Shown here: positions 43,554 through 52,545 of the stretch, piece after piece
How positions within the stretch are numbered: position 1 is the first letter of the stretch
Layout: each line of letters begins with the position of its first letter
Notes under the pieces: model-generated
What the model saw: only the letters and a program-made list of their open reading frames with translations
Told to the model about the DNA's origin: nothing
The model's database searches: none
Assembly: GCA_963698735.1 (NCBI GenBank)
Contig: CAVOSA010000024.1
Span: 124,001-188,000 of the forward strand
Reading direction: 5' to 3'
DNA from: RPQJ01 sp963698735
GTDB lineage: Bacteria > Pseudomonadota > Gammaproteobacteria > Steroidobacterales > Steroidobacteraceae
Length of the DNA stretch: 64,000 nt
Translations under genes and position numbers: made by a program

Positions 43554-44471
43554 CTACCTCCGGCACACGCTGACGTCGCCGCTCAGCGTCTTGATACGTA
43601 CGCGGGCGCTGGCGTCGCCTTCCTGGTGGCGCCATTCCTTGCCCGGGGCGTATTCGTCCGTGCGCACGGGCTGGGGCCCGAAGCAATTGCGGATGTCGCC
43701 GCTGAAGCTTGCAACGTCGAAGTCCGCGCCGGTCTTTCCGACCAGGTCGAGCCGCACGTCACCGCTGATGCTCTCGATGTCGAGGCGCGCATCCGCCGCC
43801 AGCGAGCCCTGCAGGGTCAGGTCGCCGCTGGTCGAGCGCAGGCGCGACCGGCTGGTTTCGCCGACACCCAGCGTCAGGTTGCCGCTCACGGTGCTGCCGT
43901 TCACTTCGCCGGCAAGCCGGGTCGCGATGGCGTCGCCGCTCACCGTCGTGATCGACACCAGGCCCTTTCTGCCGGATCCGGCGATGTTGACGTCGCCGCT
44001 GACTGTGCGGCACTCGATGTCCTCGCCGCTCGCCTCGGTACGCATCTCTCCGCTTACCGACTGCAGGCGTTGCGTGCCGCGCACTCCCTGGACGCCGATA
44101 TCCGCGCTCACGGTGTTGACCGACACCAGGGACGCCGCGGGCACCTTCACGATCAGGTCGGTGTCCTCGACGTTGTTGGACCGGTTGGGCAGGACCACCT
44201 TGATGCGGGTGATCTTGTCGGCCTTGGTGAAGTCGAGGCGTTCCGTGCCCTTGCCGAGTTCACCCGTGACTTCGACTTCGTTGCGGTCCCAGCCGGTGAC
44301 CGTCACCGTGCCGGCCGTATTGGAAATCTCGACCGTGCCGGTGGGGTCGGCCACCGTCAGCTTGTTGATCGGCGTGCCGGCGAAAGCCGCGAGCGGCAGG
44401 GTCGCCACCAGCAACGCGATGGCGCGCGCGACAGGCCGGCAACTGGGGGCGGTGACAATGACGGTCTTCAT
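43554..44471 (-). CDS. Exported DUF4097-type beta-helix protein
   Basis: A 305-residue protein with a signal peptide ending near AAFAGTP. The rest is built of short repeats around SGD and SVSG (RTVSGDVNIAGSG, TTVSGDAIAT, STVSGNLTLG, RSTSGDLTLQG, ESISGDVRLD), predicted to form a right-handed beta-helix as in DUF4097 adhesin-like proteins. Two Cys near the repeats and C-terminus could pair. It is the third gene of an ECF/anti-sigma operon and so probably a member of its regulon. Confidence 0.85.
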   Translation of the reverse strand: MKTVIVTAPSCRPVARAIALLVATLPLAAFAGTPINKLTVADPTGTVEISNTAGTVTVTGWDRNEVEVTGELGKGTERLDFTKADKITRIKVVLPNRSNNVEDTDLIVKVPAASLVSVNTVSADIGVQGVRGTQRLQSVSGEMRTEASGEDIECRTVSGDVNIAGSGRKGLVSITTVSGDAIATRLAGEVNGSTVSGNLTLGVGETSRSRLRSTSGDLTLQGSLAADARLDIESISGDVRLDLVGKTGADFDVASFSGDIRNCFGPQPVRTDEYAPGKEWRHQEGDASARVRIKTLSGDVSVCRR

Positions 44472-45109
44472 AACTGCATCCTCTTCTCGGCCGGCGACGC
44501 GGCGGCATTCTCCAGGCTGCCAGTCAACTGGCTCACGTTCGACAACACGGCCAGCTCGTCCTGGTAGGTCTTCAGCAGCAACTCCTCGAGCAGCGGATCG
44601 CCCGGCTGCGCGGCAAGCGCAACATTGATCTCGTCCGCCGCGCGACGCATCTCGCCGAGGTTGAACTCGAGCTTGGCGCGCGCGGACGGCGGCAGCGTCG
44701 CGATGCGCTGGTCGAGCATCTGCGTCAGCTGCTTGCGGGCCGCGAGGTACTCGGGATCGAGCGTGCCCGCCGGACCGAAGGCCGCCGGCATCCCGACGGC
44801 GTCCTGCGACGTCGCGACCGGATTCGACGGCGCTACGGTGACGTCAGCCTGCCCAGCGGGACGGTCCCTGTCGAGCAGGGTCGCGGTGAGCAGTGACGAC
44901 GCTGCGACGAGCGCCACGGCGGCCGCGGCCTGCCAGAACCATGCTGAACGACGCGGTTCACGGACCGGGGCGGGATCAGCGCGCTCGTCGATGCGGGCCG
45001 CAATGCCGGACCAGAGGTCACGGCCTGGCTCGATCTCGCGCGGCAGTTCGCGCAGCCGCAAGTCGATTGGTGCGGCCGCATCCTGCGGTGAGCGTTCATC
45101 CTGCGTCAT
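44468..45109 (-). CDS. Putative anti-sigma factor (membrane)
   Basis: A 213-residue protein with a charged cytoplasmic N-terminus (LPREIEPGRDLWSGIAARI), one membrane helix at about 57-80 (WFWQAAAAVALVAASSLLTA) and a periplasmic helical C-terminus. No zinc finger is present, unlike the anti-sigma at 26320. The role is assigned from position: it starts inside the end of an ECF sigma gene (14-bp overlap) and its stop overlaps the DUF4097 gene start. The LPREIEPGRDLW pattern is common in such proteins. Confidence 0.7.
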   Translation of the reverse strand: MTQDERSPQDAAAPIDLRLRELPREIEPGRDLWSGIAARIDERADPAPVREPRRSAWFWQAAAAVALVAASSLLTATLLDRDRPAGQADVTVAPSNPVATSQDAVGMPAAFGPAGTLDPEYLAARKQLTQMLDQRIATLPPSARAKLEFNLGEMRRAADEINVALAAQPGDPLLEELLLKTYQDELAVLSNVSQLTGSLENAAASPAEKRMQL

Positions 45110-45695
45110 GGTCCGTCTCCAGTTCCCCGAGCCGGGCGCCCAGCAGCGCCCGCGCCCGATGCAATTGCGCCTTGCAGGTGCCGACGGCGATGCCGAGCAG
45201 CCGCGAAGCTTCCTCGTGCGAGTGGCCGTACACGCCTACGAGTACCAGCACGTGTCGTGCACCCCGCGGCAGCCCGGCGATCGCGGCTTCGAGGTCGCGG
45301 CTGCGGCCCGGATCGACCGTTGCCGGATCCGCCAGCACGTCGGCGACCTCGCGCTCGACCGAATCCTCGCTACCCAGCGATTCCTGCCGCCGGCGCCCCT
45401 GCTGCAGCACGACGTTCACCGCGATGCGGTGGACCCAGGTGCCGAACGCGCTGCGGGTCTCGAAGCGCGCCAGGTTGCGCCAGGCCTGCACGAAGGCATC
45501 CTGGGTGCAGTCTTCGGCCGTTGCGACGTTGCCCGTCATGCGCAGGCACAGCGCGTAGACGCGCGGGGCGTGGCGGCGGTAGAGCTGCTCGAACGAGGCG
45601 GACGAGCCGTCGGCTGCGGACGCAACGAGCCTGCGCTCCTCGGCGGCCTCCCGCGCGCGTTGCAGCTCATCGAAGACCTCCCCGGCCTGTGCCAA
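45096..45695 (-). CDS. ECF-family RNA polymerase sigma factor (second locus)
   Basis: A 199-residue ECF factor. Region 2 has FEQLYRRHAPRVYALCLRMT and AEDCTQDAFVQAWRNLARFE; region 4 has GLPRGARHVLVLVGVYGHSH and RLLGIAVGTCKAQLHRARAL. The start is probably TTG at 45695, with GAGG 8 bases upstream; the frame is open far upstream but antisense to the crotonase region. The operon sigma/anti-sigma/DUF4097 is a recurrent unit in Xanthomonadales-like genomes. It is divergent from the crotonase at 45836. Confidence 0.9.
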   Translation of the reverse strand: MAQAGEVFDELQRAREAAEERRLVASAADGSSASFEQLYRRHAPRVYALCLRMTGNVATAEDCTQDAFVQAWRNLARFETRSAFGTWVHRIAVNVVLQQGRRRQESLGSEDSVEREVADVLADPATVDPGRSRDLEAAIAGLPRGARHVLVLVGVYGHSHEEASRLLGIAVGTCKAQLHRARALLGARLGELETDHDAG

Positions 45696-45835
45696 GACCC
45701 ACCTCGCTTTGCCCGTCGCACCGTGCGATCGAGTCCGGCATCCTACACAGGCCGCCTGGCGGCCCCGCGTCGTGCCCCTTCGCAAGATCAGATGCGCGGC
45801 CGGATCAAAAGGTTTAAGCGCCCGGGGGAGCCGCC

Positions 45836-46630
45836 ATGTCTCAAGCCGTCCGCATCGAGAAGTCCGGTCCCGTCGCCACGGTGGTCCTGGACCGCCCTGC
45901 CGTACGCAACGCCGTCGATCCGGCCACCGCGGGAGCCCTGGCCGAGGCCTTCCTGGCCCTGGACGCCGACCCCGAGGTCCGCTGCATGGTGCTGTGGGGT
46001 GCGGGCGGCACGTTCTGCGCCGGCGCCGACCTGCAGGCGGTCGCGGACGGCTGGGAACCCGGTCGACTGCGCCCTCCGACCGGCCAGCCGGACGACGCCC
46101 TGGGCCCGATGGGGGTGTCGCGGCTCGACCTGCAGAAACCCGTGATCGCCGCGCTCGCCGGGCATGCCGTCGCCGGCGGTCTCGAAATTGCGCTCTGGTG
46201 CGACCTGCGCGTGGCCGAGGCCGATGCGACTCTTGGCGTGTTCTGTCGCAGGTGGGGAGTCCCGTTGATCGACGGCGGAACCTTCCGCCTGCCACGCCTG
46301 ATCGGCAGCGGCCGCGCCATGGACCTGATTCTCACGGGACGGGGCGTGGGTGCCGAGGAGGCCCTGGCCATCGGCCTGGTGAATCGCGTGGTGCCGAGCG
46401 GCGAATCACGATCTGCCGCGGAAGCGCTGGCCGAGGAGATCGCAGCTTTCCCGCAAGCATGCCTGCGTGCGGATCGCGCTTCGGCCCGCGCGCAGTGGGA
46501 ACTGTCGGACGGCGCGGCGCTCGCTCAGGAATTCGCTCGCGGGCTCGACGTCCTGCGCAGCGGCGAATCCGCGCAAGGCGCCGCACGGTTCGTCGGAGGA
46601 GCGGGTCGCGGCGGCAAGCCCGCGACCTGA
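45836..46630 (+). CDS. Crotonase-fold enoyl-CoA hydratase family protein
   Basis: A 264-residue crotonase. The oxyanion-hole blocks are GAGGTFCAGADLQAV (first NH) and AGHAVAGGLEIALWCDLRVA (second). The first catalytic Glu position of true hydratases (usually in EI.A/E.A..G) is occupied by GVPLIDGGTFRLPRLIG, with Asp or none; the family often differs there. Reaction unknown: hydratase, isomerase or hydrolase. Start ATG 45836 with GGGGGAG upstream. It stands alone. Confidence 0.85.
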   Translation: MSQAVRIEKSGPVATVVLDRPAVRNAVDPATAGALAEAFLALDADPEVRCMVLWGAGGTFCAGADLQAVADGWEPGRLRPPTGQPDDALGPMGVSRLDLQKPVIAALAGHAVAGGLEIALWCDLRVAEADATLGVFCRRWGVPLIDGGTFRLPRLIGSGRAMDLILTGRGVGAEEALAIGLVNRVVPSGESRSAAEALAEEIAAFPQACLRADRASARAQWELSDGAALAQEFARGLDVLRSGESAQGAARFVGGAGRGGKPAT

Positions 46631-46636
46631 AGCGCG

Positions 46637-47950
46637 TCAGTTCGGCTTCGTACCCTGCAGGTAGTCGACGGCTGCGCCGAGGAGCGTGCGCACCGCAACC
46701 GGCAATGCGCCTTCATCCACGAAGAACAGCGGCGAGTGGTTGCTGGGCGCCGCTGCGGCGTCCTGGCCCTTCGGCGTGACGCCGACCATGTAGAAAAACG
46801 CCGGCACCTTCTGCCCGTAATACGCGAAATCTTCCGAGCCGGTAACGAACGGCATGACCTTGACGCTGTTGCCGCCTGCCGCGCGCTGCAGCGAGGCCAC
46901 GGCCCGTGCGGTCAGCGCGGGGTCGTTGACCACGACGGGATTCGGGTCGCCGCCGAGCTCGAACACCGTGGTGGCGCCCGCCGCTGCCGCGGTCTGGCTC
47001 GAGATGCGCTTGATGCTCTCGATGACCTGCTCGCGCACGGCCGGGTCAAACGTGCGGAAGGTGCCGACCATCTCGACCGACTCCGGGATGATGTTGTTGC
47101 GGATGCCGCCCTTGATCGCGCCCACCGAGACGACCGCAGGGTATTCGGTGATGTTGACCTGCCGGCTGACGATCGTCTGCAACGCCATCACGATCTGCGC
47201 GGCGGTGACGATCGGATCGACACCGCCCCAGGGCCGCGAGCCGTGCGTCTGCCGGCCCTTGACCACGAGCTTGAACCGATCCGAGGCCGCCATCAGCGAA
47301 CCCTCGCGGTAGCCGATCGCCCCGGTATTCATCGCCGACCAGAGGTGCAGGCCGAACACGGCCTCGGGCTTGCTGCTCGCAAACAGGCCTTCGTCCAGCA
47401 TCAGGCTCGCGCCGCCGCGTTCGCCGTCGGGCGCCCCCTCTTCCGCTGGCTGGAAGATGAACATCACGGTGCCCGGCAGTTCACTGCGCATGCCCGACAG
47501 CACCCTGGCCGCACCGAGCAGGATCGCGGTGTGGCCGTCGTGACCGCAGGCGTGCATCACGCCGACCTTCTCGCCACGGTACTCGGCGCTCACCGTGGAC
47601 TTGAACGGCAGGTCCACCTGTTCGGTCACCGGCAGCGCGTCCATGTCGGCGCGCAGCGCGATTACCGGGCCTGGCTTGCCGCCCTTCAGCACGCCGACGA
47701 CGCCCGTATGGGCGATGCCGGTCTGCACCTCGAGCCCCATTTCCTGGAGCTGTCCGGCCACGATCTTCGACGTGCGAAACTCGCGGTTGCTGAGTTCCGG
47801 GTTCTGGTGGAAGTCGCGACGCCAGGTGATCACCTGCGGCATCACTGCGGCGGTGGCGGCGTCGAGCGCAGCGTCCGTGACGGCGGCCTGCGCCGGGCCG
47901 GCGGCGGCCGCTACCAGCAGCAACGACGCGAGGAACTGGCGATGGATCAT
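46637..47950 (-). CDS. Exported M20 family amidohydrolase
   Basis: A 437-residue zinc peptidase/amidohydrolase with a signal peptide (MIHRQFLASLLLVAAAAGPA). WRRDFHQNPELSNREF, LRADMDALPV, MHACGHDGHTAIL (metal ligands) and FQPAEEGAPDGERGG (catalytic Glu) are the marks of the M20D group: aminoacylases, hippurate hydrolases and indole-acetyl-amino-acid hydrolases. It acts outside the cytoplasm, which is less common in the group. Start ATG 47950. It is divergent from the gamma-glutamyltransferase-like gene, 73 bp away. Confidence 0.92.
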   Translation of the reverse strand: MIHRQFLASLLLVAAAAGPAQAAVTDAALDAATAAVMPQVITWRRDFHQNPELSNREFRTSKIVAGQLQEMGLEVQTGIAHTGVVGVLKGGKPGPVIALRADMDALPVTEQVDLPFKSTVSAEYRGEKVGVMHACGHDGHTAILLGAARVLSGMRSELPGTVMFIFQPAEEGAPDGERGGASLMLDEGLFASSKPEAVFGLHLWSAMNTGAIGYREGSLMAASDRFKLVVKGRQTHGSRPWGGVDPIVTAAQIVMALQTIVSRQVNITEYPAVVSVGAIKGGIRNNIIPESVEMVGTFRTFDPAVREQVIESIKRISSQTAAAAGATTVFELGGDPNPVVVNDPALTARAVASLQRAAGGNSVKVMPFVTGSEDFAYYGQKVPAFFYMVGVTPKGQDAAAAPSNHSPLFFVDEGALPVAVRTLLGAAVDYLQGTKPN

Positions 47951-48023
47951 GGTCGTGACGCCCGAGTAGCGGTGGAACAGGGCGCGAAGCATACTTCACC
48001 GACCGCATCGACAGGAAAACCAG

Positions 48024-49937
48024 ATGCTTCCGTACCGCAAGTCGATCGCGGCCCTTGCCGCCACGAGCATTTGCCTGATGAGCACCGTCTCAACGCCGCC
48101 GGCCGACGCCCAGACCTACTCGCCCGCGGTCGCGCGGTCGATCGCCAGGACGCAGAAGCCGCCGCTGCATGGCCAGCACTGGATGGCCATCACCGGCAAG
48201 CCGCTCGGGGCGACGGCCGGCGCGAAGATCTTCGAACGAGGCGGCAATGCCGTCGACGCGGCCTGCGCCATGATCGCCGCGACGTCCACGATGTGGGACG
48301 TGCTGAGCTGGGGCGGCGAGACGCAGGCACTCATCTACGACCCGCGCACGAAGAAGGTGGTCGCGATCAACGGGCTAGGCGTGGCTCCCTCCGGTGCGAC
48401 GCCTGAGTTCTTCCAGGGCAAGGGCTACAAGTACCCGCCCGCCTACGGCCCGCTGGCCGCCGTCACGCCGGGCACGCCCGGCGGCATCATCCTGATGCTG
48501 CAGGAATACGGCACGCTCTCGCTGGCCGAGGTGCTGCAGCCCGCGATCGAACTGGCCGACGGCTATCCAATCGACGGCGAGACCGCCGACCTGATCGAGC
48601 GCTGGAAAGACAAGCTCAAGGAGTGGCCGTACTCGAAGCAGGTGATGCTGCCGCACCTCGGCGCCGCGCGTGAAGCACCGCGCGCGGGCGAAATCTTCCG
48701 CCAGCCCGATCTCGCGGCCACGCTGCGCAAGATGGTCGAAGCGGAGAAGCAGGCGCTCGCCGCCGGCAAGTCGCGCAAGGAGGCCCTGCAGGCGGCGTAC
48801 GACCGCTTCTACCGCGGCGACATCGCGCAGGAGTTCGTGCGCGGCGTCAAGGAACAGGGCGGGCTCATCACGCTCGACGACCTCGCGCAGTGGAAGCCGC
48901 TCGTCGAAGAGCCACTCAGCACGAATTACCGCGGCGTGGACGTCTACAAGCTCGACGTTTGGACGCAGGGTCCGGCGCTGCTGCAGTCGCTCAACATCCT
49001 CGAGAACTTCGACGTGCGCGCGCTGGGCTACAACAGCGCGAGCTACGTCCACACGGTCTACCAGGCGATGAACCTCGCTTTCGCCGACCGCGACTTCTAT
49101 TACGGCGACCCATACTTCGCGCCGGTGGAACCGACCAAGGGCCTGCTGTCGAAGGAGTACGCGAAACAGCGCGCTGCCACGATCAAGCCGGATCGCAACG
49201 ACGCGCACGCCGGCCCCGGCGACCCGTATCCGTTCCAGGGCGGCCGCAATCCGTACGCCGACACGCTGCAGAAACAGCGCCAGGCCGCGCTCGACGCGAT
49301 GGCAAAGCCGGAAATGACTGCGCAGCAACTCGAGCAGTTCGAAGCCGGCTTCCGCAGCGGCACCACCACGGTGATCGCCGCCGACGCGGCCGGCTGGCTG
49401 GTCGCGGTCACGCCGAGCGGCGGCTGGATTCCGGCGACGATCGCGGGCCGCACGGGTGTCGGTCTCAGCCAGCGCATGCAGTCGTTCGTGCTCGACCCGG
49501 CCGAGAATCCGTTTAACGTGCTCGAGCCCGGCAAGCGGCCGCGCGTCACGCTGACACCCAGCCTCGCCCTCAAGAACGGCAAGCCATGGCTCGCGTTCGC
49601 GGTGCAGGGGGGCGACTCACAGGACCAGAACCTGCTGCAGTTCTTCCTCAACGTGCAGGAATTCGGCATGACGCCGCAGGAAGCCGCCGAAGCCGCGAAC
49701 TTCAACAGCTACCAGATGAAGGCCTCGTTCGACCAGCACGAATCGCAACCGGGCCGCATCGTGCTGAACGCGTCGATGCCGCAATGGGTGACGAAGGAAC
49801 TGGTCACGCGCGGTTACAAGCCGGAGTTCGAGGCGCGCACCTCGGGACCGATCAACGCGATCATGGTCGATCCGGAGAACGGCAGCTTCTGGGGCGGCTC
49901 GAGCAACCACGGCGAGGACTACGGCATCGGCTGGTAG
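48024..49937 (+). CDS. Exported gamma-glutamyltransferase-like Ntn hydrolase
   Basis: A 637-residue precursor with a signal peptide ending near ADAQTY. GKPLGATAGAKIFERGGNAV and DAACAMIAATSTMWDVLSWG correspond to the large subunit. The self-cleavage region is RSGTTTVIAAD, where the usual motif is TTHFSVVD; a Thr nucleophile is present but His is replaced. VQGGDSQDQNLLQFFLN stands where classical GGTs have the second conserved Gly pair. It may therefore act on other gamma-glutamyl or acyl compounds. It is divergent from an exported M20 peptidase, hinting at joint use of external peptides. Confidence 0.88.
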   Translation: MLPYRKSIAALAATSICLMSTVSTPPADAQTYSPAVARSIARTQKPPLHGQHWMAITGKPLGATAGAKIFERGGNAVDAACAMIAATSTMWDVLSWGGETQALIYDPRTKKVVAINGLGVAPSGATPEFFQGKGYKYPPAYGPLAAVTPGTPGGIILMLQEYGTLSLAEVLQPAIELADGYPIDGETADLIERWKDKLKEWPYSKQVMLPHLGAAREAPRAGEIFRQPDLAATLRKMVEAEKQALAAGKSRKEALQAAYDRFYRGDIAQEFVRGVKEQGGLITLDDLAQWKPLVEEPLSTNYRGVDVYKLDVWTQGPALLQSLNILENFDVRALGYNSASYVHTVYQAMNLAFADRDFYYGDPYFAPVEPTKGLLSKEYAKQRAATIKPDRNDAHAGPGDPYPFQGGRNPYADTLQKQRQAALDAMAKPEMTAQQLEQFEAGFRSGTTTVIAADAAGWLVAVTPSGGWIPATIAGRTGVGLSQRMQSFVLDPAENPFNVLEPGKRPRVTLTPSLALKNGKPWLAFAVQGGDSQDQNLLQFFLNVQEFGMTPQEAAEAANFNSYQMKASFDQHESQPGRIVLNASMPQWVTKELVTRGYKPEFEARTSGPINAIMVDPENGSFWGGSSNHGEDYGIGW

Positions 49938-49943
49938 CGCCGC

Positions 49944-50654
49944 GTGACCACACGCCTGCCACCCGTTGCATTCCTGCAGGCGCTGCGCGTCCTGCTGGCG
50001 ACGCCGCGACTCGCCCCGCCGGAGGGCGAATCAGGCCGCATTGGCGAAGATACCCCGAATGCACTGCGCATCATCGGCGTCGGCGATTCAATCATCGCCG
50101 GCACCGGGGTGCAGCAGCTGCGGGACTCGCTGACGGCCTCTTACGCGCGCTTGCTGCACGCTCGCACGCAGCGCCCCGTCGAATGGCAGGCATGCGGTCG
50201 CAATGGCGCCACGTCCGCGTCCGTGCTGCGCGAACTGGTGCCGACGGCGCCCGCAGGCGACCTCTACGTGATCTCGGTTGGCGTCAACGACGTGACGCGG
50301 CGCGTGACGCCGGGAGCGTTCGGCCGCAATGTCGCGGGCATCCACGAACGGCTGCGGGAACACTCGCCCTCCTCGGCATTCCTGTTCGCCGGCGTGCCGC
50401 CGCTGGAACGCTTCCCTGCCCTGCCCGCGCCGCTTAACTCGCTCCTCGGGGCCCAGGCTCGCGAGTTGCAGCAGGCAGCCGCCGAGGCCCTCTCAGGGCG
50501 GCCGCGAACCTATTGCTATTTCTTTCCGACGACCGTTCCGCCAGGCGATTTCGCGCGCGACGGCTTTCATCCGGCTGAATCGGCGGTGCTCGCGTGGGCC
50601 GGCGAACTGCTGGCGCTGACGGGTCAGGACGAGGTGGCGAGCTGTTCGCGGTGA
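49944..50654 (+). CDS. SGNH/GDSL-type esterase
   Basis: A 236-residue hydrolase with all SGNH blocks: GDSIIAGTG (Ser), the Gly in ACGRNGATS, GVNDVT (Asn) and DGFHP (Asp and His). No clear signal peptide. Substrate unknown; relatives remove acyl groups from lipids or sugars. GTG start at 49944, 6 bp after the previous stop, so it is probably cotranscribed with the GGT-like gene. Its 3' end overlaps the convergent ABC permease gene by 31 bp. Confidence 0.87.
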   Translation: MTTRLPPVAFLQALRVLLATPRLAPPEGESGRIGEDTPNALRIIGVGDSIIAGTGVQQLRDSLTASYARLLHARTQRPVEWQACGRNGATSASVLRELVPTAPAGDLYVISVGVNDVTRRVTPGAFGRNVAGIHERLREHSPSSAFLFAGVPPLERFPALPAPLNSLLGAQARELQQAAAEALSGRPRTYCYFFPTTVPPGDFARDGFHPAESAVLAWAGELLALTGQDEVASCSR

Positions 50655-51802
50655 TAGAGCCGCGCCGCGATGAACCAGACGACGCCGACCACCGCAAATG
50701 AAGCGCCGAGGCTCACCGCCCAGTCGAGCGCGCTGATCTTTTCCGAACGCAACACGCGCAGGATCATCTGGTTCTGGCTCAGGAAGGGCACGGCCAGCAT
50801 CCAGAGCTGCGTCCTGACCGGCGCGACCATCAGCACCAGCGACGGGATCATCGGCAGGAACATCAGCAGCGGCAGGTAACCCTGTGCTTCGCGGTAGCTG
50901 CTGGCAAAGGCCGCCAGCGCCGTGAGCACCGTTGCGCCGAGCAGCACGATCGGCAGGATGATCAGGAACAACCGGAGCAGTCCGGCCGGACTCAGGTCGA
51001 ACGACGCTTCGATGCCGCCGCTCGGCACGAGCGCGAACACCATCCGGTAGGCGACGAGCGTGACGGCGATCGACAGCAGCGAGAACGCCGCGGTGGCGAG
51101 GATCTTGGCGCTGATGATGGTCTCGCGCGCGACGGGCGTGGCGAGCAGCGGCTCGAGTGACTGCCGTTCGCGCTCGCCTGCGGTCGCGTCGATCGCGAGC
51201 TGCATGCCGCCAATGAACGCGAGCAGCAGCAGCAGGTAGGGCAGCAATTGCTGCGAGAGGTCGAAGCGCGCCGCGGGCGACGCCACGTCGCGGGTGCCGA
51301 CCTGCAGCGGGCTCGCCACCGCAGGATGAATCCCGCGCGCGACCAGGCGCAGGCTGCCCACCGTCTGGCCATAGCCGTCGAGCAGCCCGTGCAGGCGTGA
51401 AATCGTGGTGCCGGAATCGAGCGGGCGCGAGCTGTCGAAGATCATCTCGACGCTGGCCGGGCGGCCGGCCCGCCAGTCCTCTGCGTACTCTGCGTCTATG
51501 CGCAGGACGACGTCGTGCTTCTGCATGCGAACCGCCGCGTCCGGATCGGCCGGCGCGGGCAGCACCTTGACGTTGTGCGAACCCAGCCACGTCACCAGGT
51601 TTGGGGCCCGCTCCGCGCCGATCACCGGCAGTTCCAGCGCGCCTTCGAGTTGCTGGGCCTGCTTGCGGGCGCCGAGCGTGCTGGTACCGGCCAGCACCAG
51701 CGGGATCGCGAGTGGAACGATGAGGAACGCGACCAGCACCATGCGACGGTCGCGGAACGCGTCCACCAGTTCCTTGCGCAGGATGGTCCACAGCGCCGTC
51801 AT
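50624..51802 (-). CDS. ABC-2 type exporter permease (NatB-like)
   Basis: A 392-residue membrane protein. One helix near the N-terminus (about 21-39), a long extracytoplasmic domain (to about 180), then five helices. The start TILRKELVDAFRDRRMVLVA and the loop DATAGERERQSLEPLLATPV are the CPBP-free NatB/ABC-2 signature, in which the transport domain faces the ATPase. It overlaps natA by four bases. The exported compound is unknown; NatAB exports sodium, others drugs or peptides. Confidence 0.88.
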   Translation of the reverse strand: MTALWTILRKELVDAFRDRRMVLVAFLIVPLAIPLVLAGTSTLGARKQAQQLEGALELPVIGAERAPNLVTWLGSHNVKVLPAPADPDAAVRMQKHDVVLRIDAEYAEDWRAGRPASVEMIFDSSRPLDSGTTISRLHGLLDGYGQTVGSLRLVARGIHPAVASPLQVGTRDVASPAARFDLSQQLLPYLLLLLAFIGGMQLAIDATAGERERQSLEPLLATPVARETIISAKILATAAFSLLSIAVTLVAYRMVFALVPSGGIEASFDLSPAGLLRLFLIILPIVLLGATVLTALAAFASSYREAQGYLPLLMFLPMIPSLVLMVAPVRTQLWMLAVPFLSQNQMILRVLRSEKISALDWAVSLGASFAVVGVVWFIAARLYHREQLATSS

Positions 51803-52545
51803 GCGAAGAGACCCTCGTCCGTGCCGATGGCCTTGACGAACGCGTCCTCGAGGTTCGCGCAACCCGTCGCGGCCCGCAGGTCGTCCGGCGTGCCATCGGC
51901 GACGACGCGGCCGTGCGCGATGACGACGATGCGGTCGCACAGCCGCGCGACCTCCTGCATGATGTGGCTCGAGAACAGCACGCAGCGGCCCTCATCGCGC
52001 AAGCCAAGCAGGAAGTTGCGCAGCGAACGCGTCGTCATCACGTCGAGGCCGTTGGTCGGCTCGTCGAGCAGCACGTTGCGCGGATCGTGGACCAGCGAAC
52101 GCGCAATCGCTGTCTTGGTGCGCTGGCCCTGCGAGAAACCTTCCGCGCGCCGGTCGATGAAATCGCGCATTTCCAGCGCGTCCACGAGTCGCTCGGTGCG
52201 CGCCACGATGCGCGCATCGTCAAGCCCATGCAATGCGCCGAAGTACGCGATGTTCTCGCGCGCAGTCAGCCGCTTGTAGATACCACGCGCGTCGGGCAGC
52301 ACGCCGAGCCGCTCGCGCACGCGCGTGGGCTCCTGTGCGGCGTCGATGCCGTCGACCAGCACCCGGCCCGACTCGGGCGTCATCAGCGTGTAGAGCATGC
52401 GCAGCGTCGTGGTCTTGCCCGCGCCGTTCGGGCCGAGCAGTCCGGTGATCTGGCCGTCCGCGGCTGCGAAGCTGATGCCGTCAACAGCCTTCACGGGGCC
52501 GGTCCTGGTGGCGAACGTCTTGCGCAGGCCCTCGACGCGGATCAT
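51799..52545 (-). CDS. ABC transporter ATP-binding protein (NatA-like)
   Basis: A 248-residue ATPase with Walker A GPNGAGKTT, signature FSQGQRTK, Walker B VLLDEPTNGLD and the switch His in SSHIMQEV. RLTARENIAYFGALHGL is typical of the DrrA/NatA group of exporters. The signature begins FSQGQ instead of LSGGQ, a usual variant in NatA. Start ATG 52545 shares one base with the stop of the upstream TAP-type hydrolase; its own stop overlaps natB. Confidence 0.93.
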   Translation of the reverse strand: MIRVEGLRKTFATRTGPVKAVDGISFAAADGQITGLLGPNGAGKTTTLRMLYTLMTPESGRVLVDGIDAAQEPTRVRERLGVLPDARGIYKRLTARENIAYFGALHGLDDARIVARTERLVDALEMRDFIDRRAEGFSQGQRTKTAIARSLVHDPRNVLLDEPTNGLDVMTTRSLRNFLLGLRDEGRCVLFSSHIMQEVARLCDRIVVIAHGRVVADGTPDDLRAATGCANLEDAFVKAIGTDEGLFA

